Below, one piece after another: positions 44,818-57,004 of a stretch of DNA of 64,000 nucleotides (positions within the stretch are counted from its first letter, which is position 1; every line of letters starts with the position of its first letter). The stretch lies in NCBI GenBank assembly GCA_001600415.1, contig BCJX01000009.1, positions 354,074 to 418,073 of the forward strand, written 5' to 3'. The DNA comes from Pascua guehoae (lineage: Eukaryota; Basidiomycota; Tremellomycetes; Trichosporonales; Trichosporonaceae). Under the pieces are notes generated by a model. That model was not told the origin of the DNA and did no database searches. It was given only the letters and a program-made list of their open reading frames with translations. The translations under genes and the position numbers were made by a program.

Positions 44818-46406
44818 ATGTTGATAACTCACCCACCAAGACCAGAGACGCCGCCGGCGCCACCGCTCCCGCTCGCGCCCCCCCTCCCCTCCCCGCTCCA
44901 ACGCGCCCACTCGGGCACGACGCTCTCCTCGCTCTCATCCCTCTCCTCGCTGTCCGCGGCCATGGAGCCCGTCGGGTCCTCCATGAGCGCGAGCACGGTC
45001 ACGACCCTCGCGACCCTCACGACCCTCACGCCGCAGGCCGACACGAAAGACGCCGACCCCGAGAAGCCAAAAACCCGCACAAAGTCGAAACAAGCACGGC
45101 GCAGAAGATACCAATGGCCACAACCACTCCGCCGGCGGACGCGCAGGGACAGCCCAAACGTACCCGTCATCCATGCACCGGACGGATGGGGGCCGTGGTT
45201 TCGCGAGACGATTGCACCAAGACACATGGTCTATATCCTCCTCCTCCAGGCATTCTCAGCCGGGTGAGTAGGCTTAAGTGCCCAGTGGGTGCAGGTATTG
45301 ACGACAGGCTGCTTGATGCAAAGACGTATGCCGACTTTGAAGTGTTTGCGTCGAATCGTGCGTATTGTACTCCTCCCTCCACCCTCCTCGCGCTTCCTCC
45401 AGAGCAACACTGCCCATGTCCGCCTCACTCCTTCTCCCCACACTCCCACCACCTACTCCCCACACTCCCACCATCCTATCCCCACACTCCCACCATCCTA
45501 GTTCCCCCCCCCCCCCCCCCCCCCCCCCCCCAACCTACCACCACTAACCCCAGAAACGGGCAACCTCATCCTCATGACCCTCGCGGCCGTCGGGACCGTG
45601 CCCGTCAAGGCCCTGCTCGCCGGCGCGAGCCTGGGCGGCTTCTACCTCGCCGCCTTTGTCTACGGCCACATCGGCACCTATATTGGTGAGTCGTGTTCGG
45701 GAGCAGTGGTGTGGGGTACCAGTTGTGGTTGTCACCTTGCAGAGATGGCACTGGGGTGTCGTAGACCTTGGCATCAGGGGTGGACTGGGGTGTACTTGGG
45801 GTTGGGCGATAGCGGTGTGGCCTCGACCTCGCTGCAGCCTTCCCTTCCCCTCCTCCCCCTCCTCCCCCTTTCTGATGATATCCCCCGACCCCCAATCCCC
45901 CCNNNNNNNNNNNNNNNNNNNNNNNNNNNNNNNNNCCGCCCCCGCCCACACTAACCCCCCCAGGCGCCCGCCAACGCCGCTGGCTCATGAGCTCGCTCAC
46001 CACCCAAATCCTCCTCATGATCGCCTCCACCATCCTCACCTCCCCCACTGGCCCAGCCGCCACGCACGCCGGCGGCAAATACAGCTTTGTCGTCCTGCTC
46101 CTCCTCGCCGTCATGTCGGGCGCCCAAGTGACGGCGGCGCAGCAGAGCCGGTGTCCCGAGGTCGTGAGCGCGCCCATGACGAGCCCGATGACACAGCTCG
46201 TCATTGACCCCCACCTCTTTTCGCATTTCAGCCACAAGGACGCCCTCTCCCGTAACCGCCGCCTCGTCTACGTCCTCACCGTCACGACCGGGAGCTTTAT
46301 CGGCGCCGCGATGCACAAGTATGCGAATAATTACTCGATTACGATTGTGGCGATTGGGTTCAAGGTGTTTGCGGTCGCGGCCGTGGGGTTGAGTCCGGGA
46401 GAGTAG
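44818..46406 (+). CDS. DUF1275 (YoaK-type) membrane protein
   Basis: Four exons (44818-45263, 45308-45357, 45554-45685, 45964-46406) give 356 residues. About 125 hydrophilic, Ser/Thr/Lys/Arg-rich residues precede the membrane part. From residue about 137 the sequence follows the DUF1275 family: LLLQAFSAGLLDAKTYADF, then VFASNQTGN, RQRRWLMSS and the later spans, about six in all. The family is widespread in bacteria and fungi with no proven function; a transporter-like role is often suspected. The first intron was set to 44 nt ending GACGACAG because this gives the family SAGLLDA join; using the nearer CAG gives a stop. Intron 2 contains a run of 28 C and intron 3 contains an assembly gap, but neither touches coding sequence. 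Confidence 0.85.
45903..45935. other. assembly gap (33 N)
   Basis: A run of 33 N in the third intron of the DUF1275 gene, flanked by C-rich sequence. The true length is unknown. Confidence 0.99.
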
Positions 46407-46837
46407 GCGGGCAGTAGGGGCCCAGTAAGTGGGGGAGGGAGAGTGGGGGAATGGGAGGGGAGGGGTGGAGGATACTTGACGGACACTGCATTGTACAACG
46501 ACATTGTTGGGGGAGCATTGTAGATAGCATTTTTTTCTTCTTCATCCTTGCATATTCTTGTTCAATAGACACGACGGGCCACGCCCGTCCATGCCATGAC
46601 ATTACGTTCTGCTGATGACCGCCCACGACCACCTACGACCCACACGACTGACAACCCCCGACTACCCGACACCTGTCCACATCACATCCCCGCACATCGT
46701 TCTCCCTCCCCCACCTCACTAGCCACCCCACTACCCACCCCACGCTCTCCCTCCTACACCTCTCCACCCACCCCACCACACTCCCCTTCTCTCCACGATC
46801 TCCACCGCCCAAAAAGACCATCGCCAACGCGACGCCA
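46407..46837. other. intergenic, 3' region of DUF1275 gene
   Basis: C-rich low-complexity sequence at about 46670-46800. AAAAA at 46811-46815 is the likely terminator of tRNA-Phe copy 2 (minus strand). No gene is seen. Confidence 0.55.
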
Positions 46838-46927
46838 TGGAGCCAGGGCGGATCGAACGCCCGACCGTACGAACATCAAGCCAGGCTAGGCTTCAGTCGT
46901 ACGCTCTCCCAACTGAGCTATGTCTCC
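46838..46927 (-). tRNA. tRNA-Phe (GAA), copy 2, with 17-nt intron
   Basis: The exons are identical to tRNA-Phe copy 1, with the same cloverleaf, anticodon GAA and acceptor mismatch. The intron is also 17 nt but differs at several positions from copy 1. A TTTTT terminator lies about 23 nt downstream on the minus strand. Confidence 0.93.
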
Positions 46928-47565
46928 GTGCACGTCTGGATCCGAGCGCCCTTCGGGCCCGCCGGCGTGGGTCGTTTGGCTGCGGTGGGGTGAGGACGGT
47001 GCGTTGTGGGGTGTTGAGTCGTCTGGGCCGAATGGGGACGGGTCGAGGTACGTTTGGGTAATGGGACGGTGAGGAATGGAGGCGAGGTGACGAGTAATGG
47101 ATGGGGAATACTTGGGTGACAGGGGCAATGAGGGAACACTTGAGCTACACCTGATGACGACCTGGCAGCGAGGCGACACATGCCGAGGGTGGCTCGGGCC
47201 AGTTGCAAGGCCAGCAGCGGGCGGCCAGAGTGGATTCCGTCACCGGCAGTGTGTACTACACAGGTGGGTCCGAAAGCCAGACTGTCGCTTCGAGCACGGG
47301 TGCACTCGACGCTGCGAACAATCAGGAATAGTGTTGCCTTCATGTTCCGTCCTGCACTCTCTGCTCCACGCCCACAAGGCCGCCATGCCGCCAGGCCGCC
47401 AGGACGACATCCGAGCCGGCACGACCAGGCACAGGCGGATATCCTCCGAGGCTAGCCAGGTCACGTGATCATCCCCAAACACCACCTCCCCACTGAGCAC
47501 CAACACCATCCCCATCCATGCGTCCTTCAACTTGGATCCATTGTGCGGCAAGGACTAAAAAGTGA
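46928..47565. other. spacer between tRNA-Phe and tRNA-Glu
   Basis: No gene is seen. AAAAA at 47557-47561 is the tRNA-Glu terminator on the minus strand. Confidence 0.55.
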
Positions 47566-47643
47566 TTCTCCGCCAGGGAGTTGAACCCTGCCCTATCGCG
47601 TTCTACTGAAAGGCGATTATACTAACCGATATACTAGCGGAGA
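47566..47643 (-). tRNA. tRNA-Glu (UUC) with 6-nt intron
   Basis: A 78-nt sequence with a perfect acceptor arm TCTCCGC/GCGGAGA, anticodon stem ATCGC/GCGAT, T arm CAGGG-TTCAACT-CCCTG and anticodon TTC after C-T. Between A37 and the last loop base there are six extra bases (GTAGAA), best read as a very short intron. A TTTTT terminator follows directly downstream. Confidence 0.9.
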
Positions 47644-50613
47644 TGTTGTTGAGGACAAAGGTGGTGAGCCCGCGGGCGTCATGGCCACGAGTGACACTTG
47701 GGCATGCCTCTGTCCCTCATGATCCTTCAGGAGGGCCAGTGCAAACACTGCAGAGTTGACTGGGGCCTGGTTGACAGCGCGGTTTTTGGACGTTCCACTG
47801 GGTCTATTTGGGCGGTAGACTGAACGCCTGAACGCCTGCCGACCCCATCGGGCAGGCGCAGAGACCTGAGCAATGTGTGCGTCTCACCTCTAGCGCACGG
47901 GCTGACCCATCAGCGAGGATATGTAAGGTGCAGAGCATTGACTCGATCTTGCAGCGCCGCCAGCGGATCGACGTCGTCGTCGACAGGTTCTGCTGGGGCG
48001 GAACTTTTGAAAATCGACGTCTGCAACAGCCAGGCACTCGTGGCATGCCTTTGCGGTGGACGGGCCATGGTGTGCTGTTGGCAGCAGTTGAATTGTTGAA
48101 GCACAAGTGGAAGGTATGAGTAACGCCGCGGATGTCGAAATCGAAATGACGAGGCCCGACTTGGGTCCGTGCGGAAGTGGTGGCGCACAGATTGAGTGGG
48201 TCGAAAGTATGGCGTCCGGCTGTTCCTCTTTTCTCTTCGCCCGTCTCCGCCAGGCTGTTTAACGCCGGCCTGCCCCCACGAGAGCGCCTAGGCTAGACTA
48301 CCGTGCACAGGTGCTACCGGATAATATTGAGACTGCCATGTTGAGTGTGGTCGCGTGCAGAGCACATAGCAGAGCCTCGCACAGGAAATGCAGGAAGGGA
48401 TCGCCATGGCAAACTTGTAGGTCCACCGTTGCGAGTTGCAACCTGCAGGTTCGGTGTTGAGTAATAATTGCACCGGGCACGATATGATACAGGTTACCCT
48501 GATCTGATGCACCGCTTCCTACTTGTACCATCGGATTGATTTAGAGAGTGTCCATGCTCAACGTCGTGTGCGACCGAGCTCAAGGGCGGCAGTCTCAATA
48601 CTTTCCGCAGACACCTGTACTAGTAATTTATCTCAGTCGCCCTTTAGGTGTGTTCATGAAGTGGATCCCGGCTAGTCGCCTCTCGACGAGCGATATTCTG
48701 GGTACCTTTGGCGTATTATTGTATCACCACGGCCCCCCTCTCGTACGCGCGCGTTTTGAATGGTGCTGCTCCCTAACGGACCATGGAAGTTGCTATTCAG
48801 CGCGAACACCGAGACTCACTGGGCAGCAGGCGAGTTTGATGCCTTGCCCTCGACAGTTCACGGGGCCCACGGCATGGGACACCCTCGCTCCCCACGGACA
48901 ATAATGCCTAACAGCTTAGCAAGGCCTGTAGAGGGGGTTTTCGTTTTGGCAGTGAGAGGGTGGGGCAAGGATGGACAACACTTGGTGATCGACATGGTCG
49001 CAGGAGAGAAACTCTTCCACAACCCTCAGCACCCGTAAACGAGCGTCAGCGCGAGCCACTTGGATTATTCGTGTTCGAATGCCCTCACCTTGGCGCATTC
49101 CACGCCCCATCCCTCTCAGCTGCAACCTCACGAGCTGCTCAGCCCATCCCTCGTGTTGTGGCAGCAGTACAAGGTGGTATCATTGACGAGCCACGTATCG
49201 GGTGCCCCGAGACGCTGATCACATACTGATGGCATCCCTCCGTCCCCCTCGCCGATTATGCAAGAGGCGCTCCGAGTCGGGTGGCGCCGACCTCGCTTGC
49301 GCACTCCAAACCGCTGACCTATGGAATGGGCACGACGCCACCCACTACTGGTGCCAACCACGCCGATTCCGCACATGGTGGCTTCCCATTCCCAGCACCC
49401 GCAGAATCAACGGATATACACCCAGACGCAGCACGACGGCCACCAATACATGCGATGCCGTATGCCGAACGACCGATGCCGCCCCCGCCGCTCGCCCACC
49501 GGTGGGCCCGGAAACGATCCCGTAAACCCGTGGATATAAGAGTTGCGGAATTAAGCATACCGACCCGGCCGTGCCTTGAGCTTGCGGAGCCGGAACCGCT
49601 TGCCGCATCTCCGCCAGGCCGGACCGCGAGCGGTGACGTCCCGTCCGAAAGGTCACATGGCCCTGCACATGCCAACATGCCACGCGTCACATGCCAGTGT
49701 CACGAGTCCAGGACGGTATGTGATGCATCCAGGCTATCCATGTCCTCGATAATGCCACATTGTCGTGTACGGCCATGTATGGATTCTTCCCCTCGTTGGG
49801 TCACCTTTGCACCTTGCACTTGTGGCACTCTTGTTGTCAGAGCGTAGCCTGGAATCGCGTGTATGCGTCAAGTCAAGTGGCACCAAGTGATTGAGTTATT
49901 CGATACTGAGGTCAAAACTCGTGCAGCACTGCCGTCCTTCTAGCCCCATGCATTTTCGTTTTTGCTGCTTCATGGAGCGTGAGTGCTGACCCGCAGCTGT
50001 GACTTCGCTCTGGTGGGTCAGAGGCTTCATGCAATATCCCATATTTTATAAGAGCATTGTATAATTTACTCGCCCCAGAGGCTCATCGGCTGTCCCAACT
50101 AACCCGCCCCCAGTCTCAGAGGTTACCGTCCCAGTGTAGCCGCACCACTCGAGTGTTTGAGCAAGAGGGACCATTATATATGCGAGGGAGCAGTCGTGGA
50201 ACGGATGCAGAAGCGATGTGTCACATATAACGTCTTCCGACGAGTACAGTTTAGGCACCCACTGCAGACCGCGGCCCGCGCGTGCGGATGTCGGCAGTGG
50301 ATCAGCATCCGCTATTCTTGGCGGAGTTTGTACTGTCGAGCGGGATAATGTGCCCTCTAGAAGAAACGTCTTGGGCAAGATGCAAGTCAAAGCGCGTCGA
50401 AAGTTACGGATGCCGTGTCTTCTACCGCCGTTCTATCGCTCCACAAGCTCGCTGAGCTGCATAGCCATCGGATGCAATAAATCATCGACTCCCGCGTCCC
50501 AGGTGGCTGCAACATATCAAGCCCATCCGACTTCACTTTCCAGTCGTCTCCCCCTCTCAACGATTTTAATCCACCACTCACTCATTCTGTACTCCCCCGC
50601 CTTTATCACCACT
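47644..50613. other. gene-poor stretch, 3.0 kb
   Basis: Composition is mixed. Frames are short and lack motifs. A minus-strand region at 47890-48190 looks weakly coding but gave no coherent model. The last 100 bases are C/T-rich and precede the secreted peptide gene. Confidence 0.5.
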
Positions 50614-51111
50614 ATGAAGCTCACCCTGGCCATTCTTGCAGCCCTTGCCCTCCCCTCCGTCGACGCCTGACCGTCTGGGTACTTTCCTGCCCGGCCCAAC
50701 CGCTACTGCGGTATCCAGTGTGTCAAGGCCCCCTGCCCCGGGTTCGATATCGGTGGCACCTGCTGCTGTAAGTTGGCTGTTCACTGGAAGAGCTGACAAC
50801 AAGCACCCAAGGCGTTCTGTCCTCACGGGTGAGTATTCGCGATGGATTCAAGTACAGTCCAAGCCAATCTAGAACCTAACTTTAGCTCGGTGTGTGTCAA
50901 ACGCGGGTTTATTCCCGAGTGGGAGTGCTGTCGTGGAAAGTGGTGCCCTGGTGAGTTCCCATCGGGTGTTGTCAGGTCGTAACATCAGAAGCCGAGGCGT
51001 TGTCCCGCTTCAATACTGACCCTACCAGGTGCCAACGTGGATACAGCGCCTCTCACCGACGTCGCTACGCACGGTCCGGTTGTCCCATCCCAACCACCCC
51101 GGTGGAGGTGA
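50614..51111 (+). pseudogene. cysteine-rich secreted peptide gene with one in-frame TGA
   Basis: Four exons (50614-50767, 50804-50828, 50886-50950, 51029-51111) join in frame to 109 codons including the final stop. Codons 1-18 encode a textbook signal peptide ending SVDA. Codon 19 is TGA (50668-50670), after which the same frame continues into a cysteine-rich mature part: CGIQC, CPGFDIGGTCC, AFCPHGSVC, then ECCRGKWCPG, with ten cysteines in a CC-containing pattern. The three introns have proper GT-AG ends and branch sites, and no intron can remove the TGA because no acceptor lies near it. So the gene is either newly inactivated, read through, or miscalled at one base. The peptide resembles small fungal secreted disulfide-rich proteins, but no named family is recognised. 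The tail after the last cysteine block is Pro/Val/Thr-rich. Confidence 0.7.
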
Positions 51112-51366
51112 TGTAGGCACGACCCCCATCCAAGGCGCAGTTTCCAACCGAACGTCAAGTATACATCCTGTAGCGATGAGTGTGTCAGGCAGAGTGAAAG
51201 TATTCAAGTACCAGGATAGGATGGCTCCTCGTGCGAATGTGTCTCATAAAATGCGTATGAAATCCATGCAGTGCATTCTTCTCAGTCACTCTCCAGCGTC
51301 CTCAATAGACGAAAGTACCGTACAACTCTTCTATAAGATCGAAAAAAACTACCGAGCCAAGGGTTC

Positions 51367-53247
51367 TTACGCCTTCCACCTGAACGCAGGGTGCTTCCAG
51401 TCGAGGTCCTGGATCTGCTTGTCGGACATGCCAGCCAGCGCCTGCTGGGAATCGATCCTGCTGCGCTTCCTGTTGTCCCACTTGATAAAGATGTAGAGAA
51501 GGATCGAGGTAATCAGGATTACCGACGAAGTGGCCAGGTTGAGACCGTTGCCAATACTGTCGAGTGTTAGTGGCGCGCTCGCTAGGTAAAGTCAACCAGA
51601 CATACGGGTAGTTGGGTCCATCGAATGGCAGGAACGCCCATGTGCTGATGAGACCGCCAATGTTCTGAAAAATAGGTCAGCGTCTTGTAACCGCGGAAGG
51701 AATCGAATAGACGTACCCCCATCATGACCACGGCACCGATAGCAGAGGACCTAGCCGTGTCGGAGAGGACGTTTGCGGCCGCCTGGGCGTTGCAGGTGGC
51801 ACCAAAGGAAAAGGCACCGATAGTAATGAGGAACGTGGCACCGTAGCGCGTCATTGGGTCCTCGGTCGCGAGGAACATGATGTAGCCGACCATGATGAAG
51901 GGCGCCGACATGATGAAGAAGATGACGCGCCTGTCGGTCTTGGTGGACAAGTAGGGGACGAGGACAGTGAAGAAGGCGCCCACGATGTATGGCGGAACCG
52001 TGTGCAGCTGCTTCTGGACGACAGTGGCGTCTGGGTAGATTGTGCCGACAATAGTGGGGAGGAAGAAGGCAAGGCCCTGGACGGTAATGTTGTCCATGAG
52101 GAAGATAAGGCAGACCATGAGCGAGTTGGGGTTGAAGATACCACGGAGGACCTTTGTCGAATCAATCTTGTCGAGGACCTCGGTGGTGCCGACGTTTTCA
52201 GACTTTACGCGCGCAATGGCCAGCTCCTTCTCCTCTTCACTGAGCCAACGGGCAGTCTCGGGGCGGTCGGTGAGGGTAAAGTACGAGATGATACCGAGGC
52301 CGGTCGTGATAATGCCCTCGACGAGGAAGAGCTGCTGCCACGTGTGGACGGAACCAATGCCTGGGAGACCGAGGATGCCGTATGCGAGAAGACCACCAAA
52401 GGCGCCCGCAAGTGGTGCCATGACAATGTAAAGAGAAAGGCGGAATGCCAGCTCGGCCTTGCGGTACCAGCGTGACAGGTAGTAGGCGATACCGGGCAGC
52501 ATACCAGCCTCGAAGACGCCGAGGAGGAAGCGAACCGCTGCTGCGTTGCTAAAGTTGGTTACGAACGCAGTGACTAGGGAGAGGATCTAGAAGCTCGTCA
52601 GCCCACTTGCTCGGACCACCACAACGACTGTGCTCGACCAAGATTGGTTTGTCACTCACGCCAAAGCCAGTTGAAATGAAGGGAATCCACTTGCCGGGGC
52701 CAAAGTACTTGCAGCACATGTTGGCTGGAATCTCTGTAGAGTCGTCAGAACTGTGCACCTTACTTGCCCGCATCGTACGCACCAAAGACAACGTAGGAGA
52801 TGTAAAAGGCAGTCAGGAGAATGTTGTATTCGTATCCTGTGAGACCGAGGTCTTTTTCCATACCCGCAATACGGGCGTTACCGATGTTGGCACGCTGGGG
52901 ACAATGTCAGCGAGCACACAAACAAACGAACCGCATTTGAAACATACGTCGATAAAGGCAAAGAGGTAGAGAACGGCCACAGTGGGAACGACATGGAAGT
53001 CAATCTTGCGACGGAGTTTCCTCTCGGCCACGGGGTCGAACTGAATCATTGGGTTGCCTGCACTGGGTCAGCACGTGGGGGTAGGGTCTCCTAAAGAGGT
53101 CGACTGACCGTACTCGTCGGTTGCGAGATGGCCCCTGGCAGCCGCGTCATGGAGGTGTTCCTCCTCGACGGGGGCGACGCGCAAAGCATGCTCATCCTTT
53201 TCGGTGGAGCTGCGGCCGTGCTCGGCAGCAGAGTGGTGGTTGACCAT
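51367..53247 (-). CDS. MFS anion:cation symporter, allantoate/nicotinate permease (Dal5/Tna1) type
   Basis: Seven exons (53109-53247, 52948-53057, 52783-52894, 52660-52733, 51717-52586, 51606-51664, 51367-51556) give 517 residues. A charged cytosolic N-terminus is followed by KIDFHVVPTVAVLYLFAFIDRANIGNA, the signature of the anion:cation symporter family, then YVVFEIPANM, KYFGPGKWIP and GVFEAGMLPG, with about 12 spans. Fungal members import allantoate, nicotinate, pantothenate, biotin or other small organic anions with protons at the plasma membrane. The substrate cannot be chosen from sequence, and no neighbouring catabolic gene helps. Introns cluster in the N-terminal third and the far C-terminal end, leaving an 870-nt central exon. 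The tail ends in a basic, Trp-containing stretch (DLDWKHPAFRWKA). Confidence 0.92.
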
Positions 53248-55551
53248 GGCGGGTTGTTTTGGGAGCAAGAGTAGTGTCGAGAGCTAGTGTTTTGCTTTGG
53301 GTGGCGAAGACGGTCGAGGCTCGAGGAGACACAAGATGAGTAATGTCGGAGGAGGATGAAGGGAGAACTGGTCTGGATGCACGAGCCCTTTTTGTAAGGT
53401 ATGCCGAGGCAGTCGCTGGACTTGGCCATCTCTGTTGTTGTGGAGACAAGACCGATGACCGATAGCGCAGCATTTGCCTGGGCTCGAGATCTGCGGCCTC
53501 GGGGGCCACTAGAGCATCAAACGTTCACACGACCGCATCGCGATTGGTTGGTTCGGGCGCGCCGGCGCCGGCGGTAACGATACCTTTTGGAGCAAATGGA
53601 TAATAATGATGGCTCACTAGCGTGGGCGCCAAGAGAATGGAATCACTGGCCCCGCATGCCCCGCACTCCGGGCATCCATCTCCTGGGTCGCGAATTCCAT
53701 TCAGTCCGAGCGGCAGGACAGTGACGTGACCCGGTCGACCCGGACTGTCTGGGGGGGGGGCGGGTACAGTCTTTGGATGTTTGACATGTGGCTTGTGGAA
53801 AGGGTTATCCTGGATATATCGCTCGCAGGGCCGGAAAAACGGCAGGCACAGCACGCGGGCACAGGGCCAGCGGTCTGGAACAGACCCGCCATATCCCCGG
53901 TGAGCCAGGAGGCCAGGTGGTTGTGGAGCCAGTGGGAGCATGTGGGGCATGTGGGACTCACTGCCCCGTAGGCCCCTGTGCTTGGCACTCCCGCAGCACG
54001 GAATCTTTCATTTAATGAATCGCTCATCTGCACTCGGCTTTCTGGAATTTGGTCGAGACATTATTCTAGCTGCGGTGTTAGGCATGTTAGGACGTGATGG
54101 CCACGCGACTGGGACTGCACGGCTCCCAGTCTTCAGCCATCGGAGCTGCCGACATGCCGAGGGGTGCCTCATTCGGCACCCTCCCCCCCCTCAATTTCTC
54201 CCGGAGAGTGAATGAGGAGCATCGGACCGCGGACCCAGCTCAGAGCTGCAGCTTTTACCACAGTCAGTTGGCAGCCAAGTTGCTGACATAAATGCACAGA
54301 CAGTTGCATGTCTGTACATCAGTACTAGTCAGTCCCCGAAGCAGGCATACGGCCCCGCCTTGGCCGGAGTGCGGGGACCCGTTCACCCAAGACACGTGAT
54401 GGAGGCATGCACTTGACTCGTGGCGCTCGGTGATGGGGCCCTCCGCTTCCCCATACTCCCCAGATCCAGAAGCAGAACGTTAAGGATCAGTGCTGTACGC
54501 AGACCCACGCGTGTACGCATTTGCGTGACATGAAGAAATCGGTGTTGCATGTCACAAGTCAGTGGCGTTGGTGTTGGGGCAGCATCGGACGTCGGTGCCG
54601 ACATGGACGAAAGAGACGGCGCGTGACGTGGTGATTGCCGGGGAATCGTGGATTCGTGCCATCTTGCGCTAGCCATGAGTTGCACGAGACCAATTGGGGA
54701 GTGTGGAATAGCGTCAACAGGAAAGACCGTGTAAATGTCAGCATGAATGAATAGCAGGTAGCAGGCGGATAGCGTGGATGGAGCACAGCAAAGGAAGTGG
54801 CGTCGAAGAAGGAATGGCGTGTCCCCAGGTATCGACGCACGTTTCGCTGCCCACCACCATCCTTCTAACCTTCCAAGTGTTGTCTTTATGTTACCATTGT
54901 CACCCGTCTCGCTCTCACTGCACAGGCCACCACTATCATGACGCGCAGTCATGGATCCACAATGTCCAGCCTCTTGTTCGCCATCTACGGGCATCTCCGC
55001 GGATGGCAACATTGGTGGCGTCGAGCACCTCATTCGTCACCAGGTCACCACATCGTCAACCACTCTGCAGTCACCCATATCTCAGCGACCATGCACGGAC
55101 AGTCTGTTTCACAAGACTGTGTCAAATAGAATCGCCATTAACGAGGTTGATGCGTGCTCTTGATGCAGGGATGGCGATTCAACCATACCACTTTGCACAC
55201 TACAGTGTATCTCGCCGCACCATGAGTCCGCCGACATGTTGTCTCGCCGCAACATGAGTCCGCCGACATGTTGATATCAACCTCGAATTCCAGATTCTAG
55301 TCAAGCTGTGTTGTACGCATGGTGACGCTATACTGAGTATCCGTCAAGAACATACAACTCGCAGTCGGGATGAGCACTTTGCTCGTCTTCCATGCCTCAG
55401 CCATCGCTTGTGCCCGGCCGTTCATGACCTCGGGCGCCGGGCATCACGACAATGGTGAGCTCCAAAGCACATAAGAAAGCAGTTGCGACTCGGATACTGT
55501 CGTTTACCCACCATCGCACCTATTTCGATCCCCTCACTCGAACACACGAAC
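53248..55551. other. divergent intergenic, no convincing gene
   Basis: 2.3 kb between the divergently transcribed permease and TauD-type genes. A run of 10 G lies at 53751-53760. The sequence catgagtccgccgacatgtt occurs twice near 55220-55270. No gene is seen. Confidence 0.5.
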
Positions 55552-56856
55552 ATGGCCCCCACTGCTGTCACTCCCACGACCGAGGCCGCGCCTCCGACGA
55601 TCGACTCGCTCAAGGCGGCGGTCGCCAATGCGTCTCTTACCGACAAGCCGGTGGCCGACCTGCGCTCCTTTGCGTCGTTTGACTCGACCAGCACCATCGG
55701 CACCGAGTTCCCCGCAGACTCCAAGGACGCCCGGCCCGTCCTGAGCATTGCCGACGTGCTCAAGGACGAGGCCAAGCTGCGCGCTCTGGCGATTCTCGTC
55801 TCGGAGCGCGGCGTCGTCTTCTTCCGCGAGGCGGTGATTACGCCCGAGGAGCAGATTACGCTCGTCGACCAGCTCGGCAGGCTTTCAGGCAAGCCCGAGT
55901 CGTCCACCCTCCACGTCCACCCTGCGACGCACGAAAACACCCAGTATGGCGACCAGGTCACGCACATCAGCAACCAGTTCATCCTCAGCCAGAGTGCGGG
56001 CAACAGCAGCCGGAAGGTTATTGAGCAGCTTTACGGCGGGCGCCGCGCCGATGCCGGTTGGGTGAGTACAGTCGTTGCACTCGAGTGCAAAAGAATGTTC
56101 TTTACACGCCAAAACTAATGCCCACAGCACACGGACATTACATTCGAAAACGTGCCGTCCGACTACGCGTCGCTCCAGATCCGCGATCTCCCCCCCGTCG
56201 GCGGCGACACGCTCTGGGCCTCGGCCTACGAGGCCTACGACAAGCTCACCCCGGCCTACCGCAAGTTCCTCGAGGGTCTCACGGCCGTGCACCGCGGCGA
56301 CATCTTCCACGAGCTCGCCAAGAAGACGGGTGTTCCCCTCCGTGAGAACCGCGGCTCGCCCGAAAACGTCGGCACAGACCTCGAGACGGTCCACCCCGTC
56401 ATTCGCACCAACCCCGTCACGGGCTGGAAGGGCCTCTTTGTCAACCGCGGATTCACAAAGCGCATCGTCGAGCTCAGCGCCGGCGAGTCGGACAACCTCC
56501 TCGACTTCCTCTTCGGGCACGTCTCGGGTGTGAGTGTCGCATTTCACTACAGTATACAAGGCAGGCAAGTCTAACATAGGAAGAACCACGACCTCCAGGT
56601 CCGCTTCCGCTGGGAGCCAAACTCGCTCGCCATTTGGGACAACCGCAGCACCTTCCGTGAGTCCTCGTACAAGCTTGAGTGCCCCCTTCAGCCCTGACCA
56701 GCAGACACTGCCACACCCGACACTGGCAGCCACCTCCGCGCCGGCACCCGTACCGTTAGCATTGGCGAGCGCCCTTTCCTTGACCCCAACTCGCTCAGCC
56801 GTCGTGAGGCTCTCGCCAAAGCTGCCGAGGAGGCAGCAGCCGCCAAGACCGAGTGA
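55552..56856 (+). CDS. TauD/TfdA-type Fe(II)/2-oxoglutarate dioxygenase
   Basis: Four exons (55552-56061, 56128-56529, 56584-56656, 56705-56856) give 378 residues. The iron ligands are H171 and D173 in HTDITFE and the distal H329 in IWDNRSTFHTA. R344 in AGTRTVSI is the likely 2-oxoglutarate anchor. Such enzymes release sulfite from taurine or other sulfonates, or cleave related substrates, using O2 and 2-oxoglutarate. Fungal members often act in alternative sulfur supply. There is no targeting signal, so it is probably cytosolic. Intron 2 was ended at GAAG (56583), which gives an in-phase NHDLQVRF join; the nearer TAG shifts the frame. The C-terminus is a charged Ala/Glu/Lys helix. The sulfur-linked dioxygenase at 41.9 kb is too far away to imply a cluster. 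Confidence 0.92.
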
Positions 56857-57004
56857 CCTGTTGGCTGGCTACGGAAGCAGAATATGGAGTACAGTTGTAT
56901 TTGGGACTTGCTCATAGGATATGTCATGAGCTGAATGGAAAGGGCGGTTGCAATACACAGACCTGTTGCTGCGCCAGAAAGTTCGAAGTCGACAACAAAA
57001 AGTG

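Noticed and set aside
47890..48190. Minus-strand frame with an acidic segment (DDDVDPLAALQDRV) and a GTGAGA donor
   Set aside because: Two overlapping frames look equally coding-like and no start or partner exon completes a protein.
50614..50670. An 18-residue stand-alone peptide ending at the TGA
   Set aside because: The peptide would be only a signal sequence. The same frame continues with properly spliced cysteine-rich exons, so it is better read as an interrupted gene.
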